Positions 35,454 through 45,106 of a stretch of 62,579 bases of DNA are shown here, in pieces. Source of the DNA: Tsukamurella spumae (GTDB lineage: Bacteria > Actinomycetota > Actinomycetes > Mycobacteriales > Mycobacteriaceae); contig NZ_JAAXOQ010000027.1 of assembly GCF_012396015.1 (NCBI RefSeq), forward strand, positions 1 through 62,579, written 5' to 3'. Positions within the stretch are counted from its first letter, which is position 1, and each line of letters opens with the position of its first letter. The position numbers and the translations under genes were made by a program. Below the pieces are notes generated by a model that saw only the letters and a list, made by a program, of their open reading frames with translations, was not told the origin of the DNA and did not search any database.

Positions 35454-36751
35454 CCGAGGTGTACGACGCCGTCTCCATCATCGCCGCCAAGCGCGACGGC
35501 AAGGCGCTGTCCGACGGCCAGATCGATTGGGTGATCAACGGGTTCACGACGGGAGTGGTGGCCGATTACCAGATGTCGGCGCTGGCGATGGCGATCTTCC
35601 TGCGCGGGATGGATCGCCGCGAGATCGCCCGGTGGACCGCCGCGATGATCGGTACCGGCGAACGGATGGACTTCTCCGGCCTGCGCCGCGACGGCGCCCC
35701 GCTGGCGACGACCGACAAGCACTCCACCGGCGGTGTCGGCGACAAGATCACCCTTCCCCTCACCCCGCTGGTCGCGTCCTACGGCGTCGCCGTCCCGCAG
35801 CTGTCGGGCCGCGGGCTCGGCCACACCGGCGGCACGCTGGACAAGCTCGAGGCCATCGCGGGCTGGCGCGCCGACCTGACCAACGAGCAGATGTTCGACC
35901 AGCTGGAGAAGGTCGGCGGCGTCATCTGCGCTGCCGGATCCGGACTCGCCCCCGCCGACAAGAAGCTCTACGCCCTGCGCGATGTCACCAGCACCGTCGA
36001 GGCGATCCCGCTCATCGCCAGCTCGATCATGAGCAAGAAGATCGCCGAGGGCACGGCCTCGCTCGTGCTCGACGTCAAGGTCGGCAAGGGCGCGTTCATG
36101 AAGACCCGGGAGCAGGCGCGTGAGCTCGCCGAGACGATGGTCGCGCTGGGCCACGACTCGGGCGTGCGGACGGTCGCGCTGCTCACCGACATGTCCACGC
36201 CGCTCGGCCGCAGCGCGGGCAACGGACTCGAGGTCGCCGAGTCGCTCGAGATCCTCGCCGGCGGCGGACCGTCGGACGTCGTGGAACTGACGCTGGCGCT
36301 CGCCCGGGAGATGCTGGCCCTCGCGGGCGTCGACGCCGACCCGGCCGAGCACCTCGCGAACGGTCGCGCGATGGACAGCTGGCGCGCGATGATCGCGGCC
36401 CAGGGCGGCGACCCGGACGCGCCGCTGCCCGTCGCGGCGCACACGCGCACCGTCGCCGCGCCCGCATCCGGCGTGCTGACCGGCCTCGACGCGATGGGCG
36501 TCGGCGTCGCGGCCTGGCGCCTGGGCGCGGGGCGCGAACGGCAGGGCGAGCCGGTGCAGGCCGGCGCGGGCGTCACCTGGCACGCCGGGCTCGGCGACGA
36601 GGTCCGTGCGGGGGAGCCCCTGTTCACCCTGCACACCGACACCCCGGAGAAGTTCGACGGTGCGCTCGCCGCGCTCGACGGTGCCGCCACCATCGGCGGA
36701 ACGACGGCGCCGCGCGGCTCCCTGGTGCTGGACCGGGTGACGGCCGTCTGA
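35450..36751 (+). CDS. deoA: Thymidine phosphorylase
   Basis: Phosphorolyses thymidine or deoxyuridine to the base and deoxyribose-1-phosphate. The 433-residue protein has the glycosyltransferase family 3 layout. The phosphate-binding DKHSTGGVGDK segment lies at about 84-94, followed by SGRGLGHTGGTLDKLE and a C-terminal domain. The ATG is coupled to cdd by a 4-nt overlap. A convergent gene starts at the very next base after its stop. Confidence 0.96.
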   Translation: MTEVYDAVSIIAAKRDGKALSDGQIDWVINGFTTGVVADYQMSALAMAIFLRGMDRREIARWTAAMIGTGERMDFSGLRRDGAPLATTDKHSTGGVGDKITLPLTPLVASYGVAVPQLSGRGLGHTGGTLDKLEAIAGWRADLTNEQMFDQLEKVGGVICAAGSGLAPADKKLYALRDVTSTVEAIPLIASSIMSKKIAEGTASLVLDVKVGKGAFMKTREQARELAETMVALGHDSGVRTVALLTDMSTPLGRSAGNGLEVAESLEILAGGGPSDVVELTLALAREMLALAGVDADPAEHLANGRAMDSWRAMIAAQGGDPDAPLPVAAHTRTVAAPASGVLTGLDAMGVGVAAWRLGAGRERQGEPVQAGAGVTWHAGLGDEVRAGEPLFTLHTDTPEKFDGALAALDGAATIGGTTAPRGSLVLDRVTAV

Positions 36752-37687
36752 TCAGGCCCCGGGCGGATTCATGACGCGGACGGGGGCGCCCGCGAGGTAC
36801 GCGCGGATGTCCTCGGCCGCGTCGGCGTAGAAGGCGCGGTACTGCTGCTCGGTCACGTAGCCGACGTGCCCGGTGAGCACCGAGTTCGGCAGGTCCCGCA
36901 GCGGATCGTCCGCGGGCAGGGGCTCGGTGTCGAACACGTCGAGCGCCAGCCGGATGTCGCCCCGGCGCGCGGCGGCGGCCGCGGCAGGCGTGTCCAGGAC
37001 GCCGGCCCGGGAGGTGTTGACCAGCAGTGCGCCCGGCTTCATCCGGGCGATGTCGGCGGCGCCGACGATGCCGCGCGAGCGTTCGGAGAGCACGTAGTGG
37101 ATCGTGACCACGTCGGCGCGCTCGAACAGCTCCTCCTTGCTCACCGCCGTCGCTCCGACCTCCGCGGCGCGGTCGGCGTCGATGTTGCTGGACCAGGCGA
37201 TGATCTCCATGCGGAAGGCGCTCGCGACGCGCGCCACGCGGCGCCCGAGCCCGCCCAGCCCGACGATGCCGATGGTGCTCTCGTACAGTTCCTTCCCGAC
37301 GGTGCTCTGCCAGCGCCCGGCCCGGATGTTCGCCTCCTCCTCCGGGAGGTGCCGCAGTGCCCCGAGGATCAGTGCCCAGGTGTGCTCGGCGGCTGCGGCG
37401 GGACGATAGTCGGTGTGGCACACCGTGATCCCCAGCTCGGATGCGGTGGCGAGGTCGATGGCGGCGTTGCGGCGCCCCGTCGACACCAGGAGTCGTAGGC
37501 GCGGCAGGGCGCGCAGCACCTCGGCGGGGAAGCGGGTGCGCTCGCGCATCGCGACGACACCGTCGAACCCGGCCAACTGGCCGGGGACGTCGGTCAGCGG
37601 CTCGGTGAACACGGTGACGTCGAGCCCGGAGAAGTCGCCGTAGCGGCGGGAGACGTCCTGGTAGTCGTCGAGGATCGCGATGCGCAT
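36752..37687 (-). CDS. D-2-hydroxyacid dehydrogenase family protein
   Basis: A 311-residue NAD-dependent dehydrogenase. The nucleotide site GIVGLGGLGRRVA lies near 138-150. The catalytic Arg is in NTSRAGVLDT, the Glu in DVFDTEPLP and the His in LTGHVGYVT. The substrate could be glyoxylate, hydroxypyruvate or another 2-oxoacid; it is not the long SerA form because no ACT domain is present. TAACGT lies 6 nt before the ATG, so it is probably leaderless. Confidence 0.85.
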   Translation of the reverse strand: MRIAILDDYQDVSRRYGDFSGLDVTVFTEPLTDVPGQLAGFDGVVAMRERTRFPAEVLRALPRLRLLVSTGRRNAAIDLATASELGITVCHTDYRPAAAAEHTWALILGALRHLPEEEANIRAGRWQSTVGKELYESTIGIVGLGGLGRRVARVASAFRMEIIAWSSNIDADRAAEVGATAVSKEELFERADVVTIHYVLSERSRGIVGAADIARMKPGALLVNTSRAGVLDTPAAAAAARRGDIRLALDVFDTEPLPADDPLRDLPNSVLTGHVGYVTEQQYRAFYADAAEDIRAYLAGAPVRVMNPPGA

Positions 37688-37787
37688 GAGACGACGTTAA
37701 CCCTGCGCGGGGTAGTGCCCGCACCACCCCGGATTCTCGCGCCCGCGCCCGGGACTCGGCAGGGGCACCGGCCCTACCGTCTACGGC

Positions 37788-39047
37788 ATGATCGACCACG
37801 TGACCCCGTCCCCGGCGCGCCCCGCGCAGCCGACCGCATCGCTCGCCGCGCCGCTGCGTGATCCCCTTCGTTTCCTCACCACGTCCGCGCCGTGGCGCGG
37901 GCTGGCGTACTTCATCGTGTCGATGGTCATCGGCTGGGTGGTGTTCTTCCTGTACGCCGTGATCGTGCTGCTGCCCTTCGCACCGGCATGGTCCTACGGG
38001 CTGGCGAAGCTGGAGCGGCTGCGCGTCACCTGGCTCGACGTGCCGGCGATCGGCGATCCCCACCCGCCCGTGACCGGGAACCTGTCGACCCGCGCGGGCG
38101 CCCGGATCGGCGAGCGGGCGACGTGGCGGGAGGTCGCGTACTCCCTGCTGCTCGCGGCGCTCACGCCGATCGTCTTCCTCGGCGCCTCGGTCGCCTGGAC
38201 AGTGGGCCTGATCCTGGTGTTCGGCCCGCTGTTCGCCGAGGAGATCGACGTGCTGGGCACCGCGGTCGACGGCGTGATCAGCCGGACCTTCTGGGCGATC
38301 GTCGGACTCGTCATCTGCGCGGTCGGGCTGTACGTCACGTACGCGGTCTCCGCGGCGCAGGCCGCCACCGCGCGCCTGTTGCTCAGCCCCACCGAGGAGG
38401 AGCTGCAGCGTCGCGTCAACGCGCTGGAGACCTCGCGCGGCGTGCTGGTGGACTCCTTCGAGGGCGAGCGCCGCCGGATCGAACGGAACCTGCACGATGG
38501 GCCGCAGCAGGACCTGGCGAGCCTGTCGCTGCAGCTCGGCGAGCTGCAGCAGAGCCTGCCCGTCGACTCCGACGATGCGGTGCGGTCGCAGGTCGTCGAG
38601 GCGCAGGCGCGGCTCGAGCGCGCGATGGCGGGCCTGCGGGACACCGTCCGCGGCGTACACCCGCAGGTGCTCGACGACGCCGGAGTCGAGGCCGCGTGCA
38701 CCGAGCTCGGCGGGGCGATCCGCGTGGATGTGCAGGCCGGCGAGGGATGGGAGCCCGGGCGCAGGCTGCCCGCCGAGATCGAGCAGGCGATGTACTACAC
38801 CGCCAGCGAGGCCGTGACCAATGCGATCAAGCACGGCCGTGCACGCCAGGTCTGGATCACCTTCGCGGCGGGTGTCCTGGGCGTCTCGATGACCGTCATG
38901 GACGACGGTGCCGGGGGTGCCGATCCCGCGCGCGGGACCGGCCTGGCGGGGCTCATCGAGCGGGCCGAGGCGATCGGCGCGACCCTGACGGTGCTCAGTC
39001 CGCCGGGAGGGCCCACCACGGTCTACTGGGCGAAGGCCGTGTCGTAG
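37788..39047 (+). CDS. Sensor histidine kinase (NarL-group, HisKA_3)
   Basis: A 419-residue membrane sensor. It has four hydrophobic segments in residues 38-190, arranged as a duplicated putative sensor pair. The dimerisation/phosphoacceptor helix ERRRIERNLHDGPQQ follows, with phospho-His236. The C-terminal ATPase domain has YYTASEAVTNAIKHG and MDDGAGGADPARGTGL. The signal is unknown. TACCGT lies 7 nt before the ATG. It pairs with the response regulator 10 bp downstream. Confidence 0.9.
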   Translation: MIDHVTPSPARPAQPTASLAAPLRDPLRFLTTSAPWRGLAYFIVSMVIGWVVFFLYAVIVLLPFAPAWSYGLAKLERLRVTWLDVPAIGDPHPPVTGNLSTRAGARIGERATWREVAYSLLLAALTPIVFLGASVAWTVGLILVFGPLFAEEIDVLGTAVDGVISRTFWAIVGLVICAVGLYVTYAVSAAQAATARLLLSPTEEELQRRVNALETSRGVLVDSFEGERRRIERNLHDGPQQDLASLSLQLGELQQSLPVDSDDAVRSQVVEAQARLERAMAGLRDTVRGVHPQVLDDAGVEAACTELGGAIRVDVQAGEGWEPGRRLPAEIEQAMYYTASEAVTNAIKHGRARQVWITFAAGVLGVSMTVMDDGAGGADPARGTGLAGLIERAEAIGATLTVLSPPGGPTTVYWAKAVS

Positions 39048-39057
39048 CCTGCTCTGG

Positions 39058-39732
39058 ATGCGGCTCGAAATGATGCGGATCGTGATCGCCGAAGACTCAG
39101 TCCTCCTCGCGGAGGGGTTGCAGCGGATCGTCGAACGGGCCGGCCACGAGGTGGTCGGCCTGCTCGGTGACGCCGACGCGCTGCGGGCGATCGATCCGGG
39201 CACCGTCGACCTGGTGGCGACGGATGTGCGGATGCCGCCGGGCCACGGGGACGACGGCCTGCGGGCTGCACTCGAGCTGCGGACATCGCGGGCGGGCCTG
39301 CCCGTACTGGTGCTCTCGCAGTACGTGGCTGCCGCGTACGCCCGACGCCTCCTCGACTCCGGAGGCGGCGTGGGCTACCTGCTCAAGGAGCGGGTGGGGC
39401 GGGTCGACGACTTCCTGCGTGCGCTCGACACCGTCGCCTCCGGGGGCGTCGTGGTCGACCCGGAGGTCGTGTCCAAGCTGTTCACCCCGACGGTGCTCGA
39501 CCGGCTCACGCCCCGGGAGGGGGAGGTGCTCGCGCTCATGGCGGAGGGGCGGAGCAACTCCGAAATCGCTGCGACCCTGGTGGTCTCCGACGCCGCCGTC
39601 GCCAAGCACGTGGCCAACATCCTCGCCAAGCTCGACCTGCCGCCCGAGGAGGGGAACCGCCGAGTCCGCGCGATCCTGACCTATCTCGCGGAGCGCGGGC
39701 ATCGCGGGGTGCTACGGGCGGGTAGCCGGTAG
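39058..39732 (+). CDS. Response regulator, NarL/LuxR type
   Basis: A 224-residue regulator with a receiver domain (acidic pocket AED at 11-13, phospho-Asp56 in ATDVRMPPG) and a C-terminal LuxR helix-turn-helix (LTPREGEVLALMAEGRSNSE and the following AVAKHVANIL). It is the cognate partner of the preceding kinase. The ATG at 39058 is chosen because TAGCCT lies 7 nt before it, giving a leaderless start; ATGs at 39070 and 39073 are alternatives. Confidence 0.9.
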   Translation: MRLEMMRIVIAEDSVLLAEGLQRIVERAGHEVVGLLGDADALRAIDPGTVDLVATDVRMPPGHGDDGLRAALELRTSRAGLPVLVLSQYVAAAYARRLLDSGGGVGYLLKERVGRVDDFLRALDTVASGGVVVDPEVVSKLFTPTVLDRLTPREGEVLALMAEGRSNSEIAATLVVSDAAVAKHVANILAKLDLPPEEGNRRVRAILTYLAERGHRGVLRAGSR

Positions 39733-39741
39733 CGTTGCCGT

Positions 39742-40860
39742 ATGGCGAATCCCGTTGGACCCACCCCCATCGACCTGGCCTCCCTCAAGCGCGCCCCCAA
39801 GGTGCTGCTGCACGACCACCTCGACGGCGGGCTGCGGCCCGCCACCGTCCTCGAGCTGGCCGCCGAGACCGGCTACGCGAACCTGCCCGCCGCCACCGAG
39901 CCCGAGCTGGCCGCGTGGTTCCGCGATGCCGCGGACTCCGGCTCGCTCGTGAAGTACCTCGAGACCTTCGAGCACACCGTCGGCGTGATGCAGACGCCCG
40001 AGGCGCTGGCACGGGTGGCACGCGAGTGCGCCGAGGACCTGGCCGCCGACGGAGTGGTCTACGCGGAGGTGCGATTCGCCCCCGAGCAGCACCTGCAGCG
40101 CGGGCTCTCGCTCGACGAGGTGATGGAGGCCGTGCTGGCCGGCTTCGCCTCCGGCGAGTCCGCGGCGCGCACCGCCGGTCGCCCGATCGTCGTGCGCTGC
40201 CTGGTGACCGCCATGCGGCATGCGGCGCGCTCGCGGGAGATCGCGGAGCTGACGGTGCGCTGGCGCGACCGCGGGGCGGTGGGCTTCGACATCGCCGGTG
40301 CCGAGGCCGGTTTCCCGCCCAGCCGGCACCTGGATGCCTTCGAGTACATGCGGGACCACTCGGCGCCCTTCACCATTCACGCGGGAGAGGCCTTCGGCCT
40401 GCCGTCCATCCACGAGGCATTGGCCTTCTGCGGTTGCGACCGACTGGGCCACGGCGTGCGCATCGTCGACGACATCAGCGGCGTCGAGCCGGGCTCCGCC
40501 GACTTCTCCGGCGCGCAGCTCGGACGGGTGGCCGCGCGCGTGCGCGATGCCCGCATCCCGTTGGAGATGTGCCCGAGCTCCAATGTCCAGACCGGGGCAG
40601 TCGCCTCGCTCGAGGAGCATCCCTTCGACCTGCTGGCGCAGCTGCGCTTCCGCGTCACGGTGAACACGGACAACCGGCTGATGAGCGACACCACGATGAG
40701 CAAGGAGATGCTCAAACTGGTGGAGACCTTCGGCTACGGGTGGACCGACCTGCAGCGCTTCACGATCAACGCGATGAAGTCGGCGTTCCTGCCCTTCGAC
40801 GAGCGGCTGGCGATCATCGACGAGACGATCAAGCCCGGCTTCGCCGTGCTGATCGGCTGA
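39742..40860 (+). CDS. add: Adenosine deaminase
   Basis: Deaminates adenosine and deoxyadenosine to inosine forms. The 372-residue TIM barrel has the metal-binding [11 protein letters not shown] near 23-33, HAGEAFG (catalytic Glu) near 213, the general-base His in RLGHGVRIV, and the metal Asp in VNTDNRLMS near 312. TAGCGT ends 6 nt before the ATG, so it has its own leaderless promoter. It belongs functionally with cdd and deoA. Confidence 0.96.
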   Translation: MANPVGPTPIDLASLKRAPKVLLHDHLDGGLRPATVLELAAETGYANLPAATEPELAAWFRDAADSGSLVKYLETFEHTVGVMQTPEALARVARECAEDLAADGVVYAEVRFAPEQHLQRGLSLDEVMEAVLAGFASGESAARTAGRPIVVRCLVTAMRHAARSREIAELTVRWRDRGAVGFDIAGAEAGFPPSRHLDAFEYMRDHSAPFTIHAGEAFGLPSIHEALAFCGCDRLGHGVRIVDDISGVEPGSADFSGAQLGRVAARVRDARIPLEMCPSSNVQTGAVASLEEHPFDLLAQLRFRVTVNTDNRLMSDTTMSKEMLKLVETFGYGWTDLQRFTINAMKSAFLPFDERLAIIDETIKPGFAVLIG

Positions 40861-40869
40861 TTCGCCCCG

Positions 40870-42183
40870 TCACTTGGCGGTGAGACGGTCCTCGAAGTCG
40901 TGCTCGATGGCCCGCCAGGCCTCCACCTCGTTGTCGAACGGGCCCGACGGGGCCAGCCGGCGCGGCTGGGGGTCGAGCGCGTAGGAGACGAAGAAGCCGA
41001 GCGGCGTGGTGGGGCGCAGTGCATCCCGCACCGACGGGTCGTCGGCGAAGTCGGCGGCGTCGAGCAGTAGCTCGACCGCGAGGTCGAGCTGGTCGCGGTC
41101 GATGCGGCGCGGTCCGTCGGCGATGTCCTCGCTGATGCCGGGGAGCACGTAGACGTTGTCGTCGTAGACCTCCACCTCCAGCGAGCCGTCGGTGGCCGCG
41201 ACCTGCACCTCCTGGTACGTGGACACGGTGGACAGGTCGGTGTCGTTGTCGTCGGCCAGGTACCGCGCCAGCGCGCCCTCCGAGTCGAAGACGAAGATCT
41301 TGCCCTTGCGGCCCAAGAAGATCGGATTGTCGTCCAGGTAGCAGCGCAGCGTGTAGTACTCGCCGGTCGAGGTGATGATCTTGATGGGGTCGATACCGAC
41401 CTGGCCCCAGAAGGAGTCGTCCTCCTCGAACTCCTCGTCCTCCGCGCTGTCGGTCGTGGCGTCGGCCTCGTCGTCGTCGAACTCGTCGTCGTCCTCGTCG
41501 AGATCGTCCGCGTCCAGGCCGGGCACGTCGTCCAGGTCGTCGTCGAGGTCCGCGGCGTCGGCGGCCAGCGCGGCCGCCTTCTCGTCGGCCGCCGTGAGCT
41601 CCTCCTCGGCGGCCTCGGTCAGCGTGGCGGAGACCTTCGGGGCGCTGACGACGCCCTCGATCGCGTCGATCACGTCGTCCCACTTGCGGCTGATGATCTG
41701 GCCCACCTTGTGCCACATCTCCGCGCCCTCACGGCCCTCGAAGTTGCGGGTGCCGATGCGCACGGTACCCAGCACGGGGTTGCCGTTGAAGAACTTGGTG
41801 ACGTCGATCAGCTCGCACACCTCGCCGATGAGGCCGACGATCTCGAGGGTGTCCTCGAGCTCGGCGATCACCTCCGGGGTGGGCTCCTCGGCCGCCAGCT
41901 CGGGCACGGAGATCACGTCGAAACCGCGATCGTCGCGCGGCACGAACGCCTCTGCGGGGAGCGTGGTGAGCGCCTCCCACGCCGGGTGGTCGTCGAGGTC
42001 GTTCGGCTTGTCGCTGCGCACGAACGCGACGAGCTCCGCGACCGACGAGAAGCCGTACAGGTCCTCGTCGAGGCCCAGGAAGGCCTCCCATTCGTCCTCC
42101 CCGTCACGCCACCGCGGTGCCCACAGGGTGTACACCGGGCCGTCGGTGAGGCCGAGCTCGATCGGGACGATGTCAGACGCCAT
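40870..42183 (-). CDS. Conserved acidic protein of Mycobacteriales (sometimes named 'primosomal protein')
   Basis: A 437-residue soluble protein with two globular halves. They are joined by a strongly acidic linker (about 211-257, runs such as DADDLDEDDDEFDDDEAD). No enzyme motif is seen. Orthologues occur near upp/add in mycobacteria (recalled as Rv3311). The label primosomal protein in databases has no support in the sequence. TACGCT lies 7 nt before the ATG, within a perfect 16-bp palindrome. Confidence 0.75.
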   Translation of the reverse strand: MASDIVPIELGLTDGPVYTLWAPRWRDGEDEWEAFLGLDEDLYGFSSVAELVAFVRSDKPNDLDDHPAWEALTTLPAEAFVPRDDRGFDVISVPELAAEEPTPEVIAELEDTLEIVGLIGEVCELIDVTKFFNGNPVLGTVRIGTRNFEGREGAEMWHKVGQIISRKWDDVIDAIEGVVSAPKVSATLTEAAEEELTAADEKAAALAADAADLDDDLDDVPGLDADDLDEDDDEFDDDEADATTDSAEDEEFEEDDSFWGQVGIDPIKIITSTGEYYTLRCYLDDNPIFLGRKGKIFVFDSEGALARYLADDNDTDLSTVSTYQEVQVAATDGSLEVEVYDDNVYVLPGISEDIADGPRRIDRDQLDLAVELLLDAADFADDPSVRDALRPTTPLGFFVSYALDPQPRRLAPSGPFDNEVEAWRAIEHDFEDRLTAK

Positions 42184-42191
42184 AGCGCCCA

Positions 42192-42207
42192 GCGTAGTGC
42201 ACTACGC
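42192..42207. promoter_or_regulatory. Perfect 16-bp palindrome over the -10 region of the acidic-protein gene
   Basis: GCGTAGTGCACTACGC has two exact 8-bp arms and no spacer. It covers most of the TACGCT -10 box and the stop codon of a candidate small gene. A dimeric repressor site is the simplest idea; no regulator is adjacent. Confidence 0.5.
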
Positions 42208-42348
42208 CGGTTCGGCGTCGGCCAGAGGATCCGAGTGCTTCCTGAGCACCTTCAGCGCCCGCGGATCGGGCTTGCGGCCGTTCAGCACCGCCGCCTTCGC
42301 GGCGATCTGCGCGAGATTCAAGCGACGAACGGCGCGGTACTCAGCCAC
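42202..42348 (-). CDS. Candidate 48-residue protein
   Basis: A GTG at 42348 opens a 48-residue frame beginning MAEYRAVRRLNLAQIAAKA and ending in an acidic tail. Third codon positions are G or C in roughly 80% of codons, like neighbouring genes, and the sequence (helical, basic, NGRKPDPRALKVLRKH) looks protein-like. No good ribosome site is seen; translation could be coupled to the hydrolase gene 20 bp upstream. It is unlike any family I recognise. Confidence 0.45.
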   Translation of the reverse strand: MAEYRAVRRLNLAQIAAKAAVLNGRKPDPRALKVLRKHSDPLADAEPA

Positions 42349-42367
42349 AGCGTCGCGGAGATCATCG

Positions 42368-43558
42368 CTACCCCGTCGGCCGGAAGAAGCCGTGGAACTG
42401 CTGGCCGATGTTGTCGGTGCGGATCGAGGAGAGTTGGACCGGGTCGCCGGCTTCCACCATGAGTCCGTTGCCCACCACCATGGCGACGTGGCCGCTCCAC
42501 ACCGCGAGGTCGCCGGGACGCAGGTCCGACGCGCTCACCGAGGCGCCGACGCCCTGCTGATCGGCGAGCCGCGGCAGCTCGATCCCGGCCTGCCGGTAGG
42601 CCCACTGGGTGAACCCGCTGCAGTCCAGGCCCACGCCCGGCGTCGTTCCGCCCCACTGATAGGGCACGCCGAGCTGCGTCAGCGCCGCCTGCACCGCCGC
42701 CGCGGCCTTGGCATTGGGCGCCTTCACCACCGTGCCGTTCGGCAGTCGCACGGCGTAGCCGCCCTTGCCGTCGGCGGTCACCGTCGCTGTCGTGGCGCGG
42801 CGGGAGGCGCTCACCGTCTGCGCTCCGGTGCCGCGCCCGCCGCCCGAGCCTCGACCTGAGCCCCGACCCGACCCCGTGAGCGCGGAGGCGAGCCCGCCGA
42901 AGGGGGACGATCCCGAGCCGCCGGAGCCCGTCCCTCCGCCGGACCCCGCACCTCCACCGGTGCCCGACGGCGTCGCGGCCGCGGGCACCGTCGACGCCGA
43001 GGTCGAGGTGGGAGTCGTAGCGGCGCCACCGTCGACGGTGCCGGGCGCCGTCGGGGTCGCGGACGCCAGCGCGGTGACGGCACCGGACTCGCCGTCGAGC
43101 TCGCCGCGCACCCGGCGCAGCACCTCGAGCGCCTGCTGCAGATGATCCGCCGCGAGGGTGAGCACGGCGATCAACCCGGTCGGGTTCAGCAGCGTCGGGT
43201 TCGCGGCCTCCCCCTTGCTCACGAAGGAGTCGAGGATCGTCGTGAGCTCGGCATGGCCCTTGCGCACCGCCTCCGCGGCCACGGTCACGGACTGCCGCAG
43301 CGCGCCCGTGTGCTGCGACAGCGCGCTCGCGACGGTGCCACCGTCGCCGATCGTGCGTTGCGCGGACGTCGCGTCCTCGCCCGTCCACGCGTTCCCGACG
43401 GTGACCCGCGCCGCCGCGGTCTGCGCGCCGACCCGCGCCAGTTCCGACTCGACGGCCTTGATCGCGGCGTCGATTCCCGAGGCGTTCAGGTCGCCGGTGC
43501 CGAAGGCGTCGAGCAGCGCCCGCAGCGGCGCCGCCAGCACCGTGACGATGCCGCTCAC
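42368..43558 (-). CDS. WxG-type helical domain fused to NlpC/P60 peptidoglycan hydrolase
   Basis: A 396-residue protein. Residues 20-155 are two helical hairpins with a WTG motif (Trp58-Gly60, [12 protein letters not shown]) like WXG100/ESX substrates. Then comes a Ser/Gly/Pro-rich linker (about 170-270), and a C-terminal NlpC/P60 peptidase with Cys313 (LDCSGF) and His357 (WSGHVAMV). It should cut peptide stems of peptidoglycan. There is no Sec signal peptide, so type VII export is inferred. The GTG overlaps the stop of the EspC-like gene, making a two-gene operon. Confidence 0.8.
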   Translation of the reverse strand: MSGIVTVLAAPLRALLDAFGTGDLNASGIDAAIKAVESELARVGAQTAAARVTVGNAWTGEDATSAQRTIGDGGTVASALSQHTGALRQSVTVAAEAVRKGHAELTTILDSFVSKGEAANPTLLNPTGLIAVLTLAADHLQQALEVLRRVRGELDGESGAVTALASATPTAPGTVDGGAATTPTSTSASTVPAAATPSGTGGGAGSGGGTGSGGSGSSPFGGLASALTGSGRGSGRGSGGGRGTGAQTVSASRRATTATVTADGKGGYAVRLPNGTVVKAPNAKAAAAVQAALTQLGVPYQWGGTTPGVGLDCSGFTQWAYRQAGIELPRLADQQGVGASVSASDLRPGDLAVWSGHVAMVVGNGLMVEAGDPVQLSSIRTDNIGQQFHGFFRPTG

Positions 43559-43872
43559 GACGCGCCGCCGAGCAGCCCGAGCAGGGCGCTCGCGCCGCCC
43601 GCCTCCACCGCGACCGCCGAGGCGGCCGTGCGCGCCGCCCCCGCCGACGCCGACGCGTAGAACGCGGCCAGCCGGACCAACTCCGCGTCGGTGGAGCCGA
43701 TCGCGCCGAGCAGCTCCGCCAGGTAGTCACCCCCGACCACCCCGAACACCGGCGTCAGCGCCGCCGCCGACGCCGCCCCGGCCCCCGCCGTGGCGGACAC
43801 CGTCGCGGCCAGAGCGCCCAGTTCACCGCCGGCCGCCGTCACCGCACTCACTGTCATCTCGAACGGTTCCAT
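43555..43872 (-). CDS. EspC/DUF2580-like small type VII secretion target
   Basis: A 105-residue, alanine-rich protein of two long helices around [14 protein letters not shown], resembling the EspC/DUF2580 family that forms helical hairpins exported by ESX systems. GAGGGGG lies 7 nt before the ATG. It directly precedes and overlaps the WxG-NlpC gene, so the two products may pair for export, as EsxA/EsxB-type and EspA/EspC partners do. No secretion machinery is in the window. Confidence 0.6.
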   Translation of the reverse strand: MEPFEMTVSAVTAAGGELGALAATVSATAGAGAASAAALTPVFGVVGGDYLAELLGAIGSTDAELVRLAAFYASASAGAARTAASAVAVEAGGASALLGLLGGAS

Positions 43873-43935
43873 CGCAATACCCCCTCAATCATTGGACGGC
43901 TCAGGTGCCCGCTCGGTTCCCGATACGCTGACGAC

Positions 43936-44565
43936 ATGCAGATCACCGTGGTCGACCACCCCCTGGCCGCCGTCCGGCTCACCGCGTTGCGCGCGGAGGC
44001 CACCGACAACGCGTCGTTCCGCGCCGCGCTCAAGGAGCTCACGCAGATGCTGGTCTACGAGGCCATGCGCGGGGCACCCGTCGCCGCGACCCCGGTGACC
44101 ACCCCGCTCGAGGTGACCGACGGTGCCGCCCTCGCCGCTCCGCCGCTGCTGGTGCCCGTGTTGCGGGCCGGGCTGGGCATGGTCGACCAGGCGCACGCGA
44201 TGCTGCCCGAGTCGCAGGTGGGCTTCGTCGGCATGGGCCGCAACGAGGAGACGCACGTCCCCGAGCCCTACTTCGAGTCGCTGCCCGCGGACCTCACGGA
44301 TCGGCCCGTGTTCGTCCTCGATCCGATGCTCGCGACCGGCGGATCGATGGTCGAGACGCTCGGCCTGCTCGCGCAGCGCGGCGCCACCGATGTCACCGCG
44401 GTGTGCGTCGTCGCCGCCCCGGAGGGCGTCCGCGCGCTGGAGGAGTGCGGGCACCCCGTCCGGTTGGTGACGGCCACCGTCGACCGTGGTCTGAACGAGA
44501 ACGCCTACATCGTCCCGGGCCTCGGCGACGCCGGGGATCGTCAGTTCGGTCCGCGCTGGACCTGA
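43936..44565 (+). CDS. upp: Uracil phosphoribosyltransferase
   Basis: Makes UMP from uracil and PRPP in pyrimidine salvage. The 209-residue protein has the PRPP loop [14 protein letters not shown] near 130-142, PVLRAGLGM near 75, and the uracil-binding [15 protein letters not shown] at the C-terminus. TACGCT ends 6 nt before the ATG, so the transcript is probably leaderless. Divergent from the EspC-like gene. Confidence 0.97.
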   Translation: MQITVVDHPLAAVRLTALRAEATDNASFRAALKELTQMLVYEAMRGAPVAATPVTTPLEVTDGAALAAPPLLVPVLRAGLGMVDQAHAMLPESQVGFVGMGRNEETHVPEPYFESLPADLTDRPVFVLDPMLATGGSMVETLGLLAQRGATDVTAVCVVAAPEGVRALEECGHPVRLVTATVDRGLNENAYIVPGLGDAGDRQFGPRWT

Positions 44566-44569
44566 CCGG

Positions 44570-45106
44570 TCAGGGCGCCGACCAGAATCCTGTTGCCGGT
44601 TCGGTGAATTCGCCGTTCGCGGCGCTGATCACCAGGCCGGTCGGGGTGATGTTGATCGTCGCGTCGGGCGCCCGCGCCACCCAGCCGGGGCCGGCGGGCA
44701 GGACGCCGTCGATCCTGGTGCCGGAGCCCGTGTCGGTGCGCCAGCCGGCGTAGTACAACGCTCCCGCGTGGTCGCACACGACGGCCTGCGAGGTCGCGGT
44801 GAGCACCATCATCTTCGGTCGGTCGCCGTCGACGCAGCGCGCCGTGGTTCCGAGGAAGCCCAGAGCGTCCGTGCCCGGGATCGTCGGCGCGGCCGTCGGC
44901 GCGCCCGACTGCTCGCCGGAGCCCTCCGGGGCCGACGGTGCCGCCGCGGACGCGTGGCCGCGGGCCGGATCGGCGGAGTGTCGCTGGCCGCTGACATAGG
45001 CGGTGGCCCCGGCGGCCGCGGCGATCACGATGAGCACGCCCACGATCACGGACACCGCGATGACCCGGCCGCGAGCGGGATCGGCCGGGCGTACGGGTCG
45101 GCTCAC
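44570..45106 (-). CDS. Membrane-anchored hypothetical protein
   Basis: A 178-residue protein with one N-terminal membrane helix (VIAVSVIVGVLIVIAAAAGATAYV, about 16-39), a Ser/Pro/Ala linker, and an extracellular domain with two cysteines (TARCVDGD and AVVCDHAG) that could form a disulfide. I do not recognise the family. The GTG at 45106 overlaps the pmmB stop, so it is the last gene of the deoD-pmmB operon. Its stop is 4 bp from the end of upp. Confidence 0.65.
   Translation of the reverse strand: MSRPVRPADPARGRVIAVSVIVGVLIVIAAAAGATAYVSGQRHSADPARGHASAAAPSAPEGSGEQSGAPTAAPTIPGTDALGFLGTTARCVDGDRPKMMVLTATSQAVVCDHAGALYYAGWRTDTGSGTRIDGVLPAGPGWVARAPDATINITPTGLVISAANGEFTEPATGFWSAP

Noticed and set aside
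42318-42374. A 15-residue frame MISATLWLSTAPFVA just after the NlpC/P60 gene
   Set aside because: Too short to judge. It overlaps a better, codon-biased frame of 48 residues, and no ribosome site is seen.
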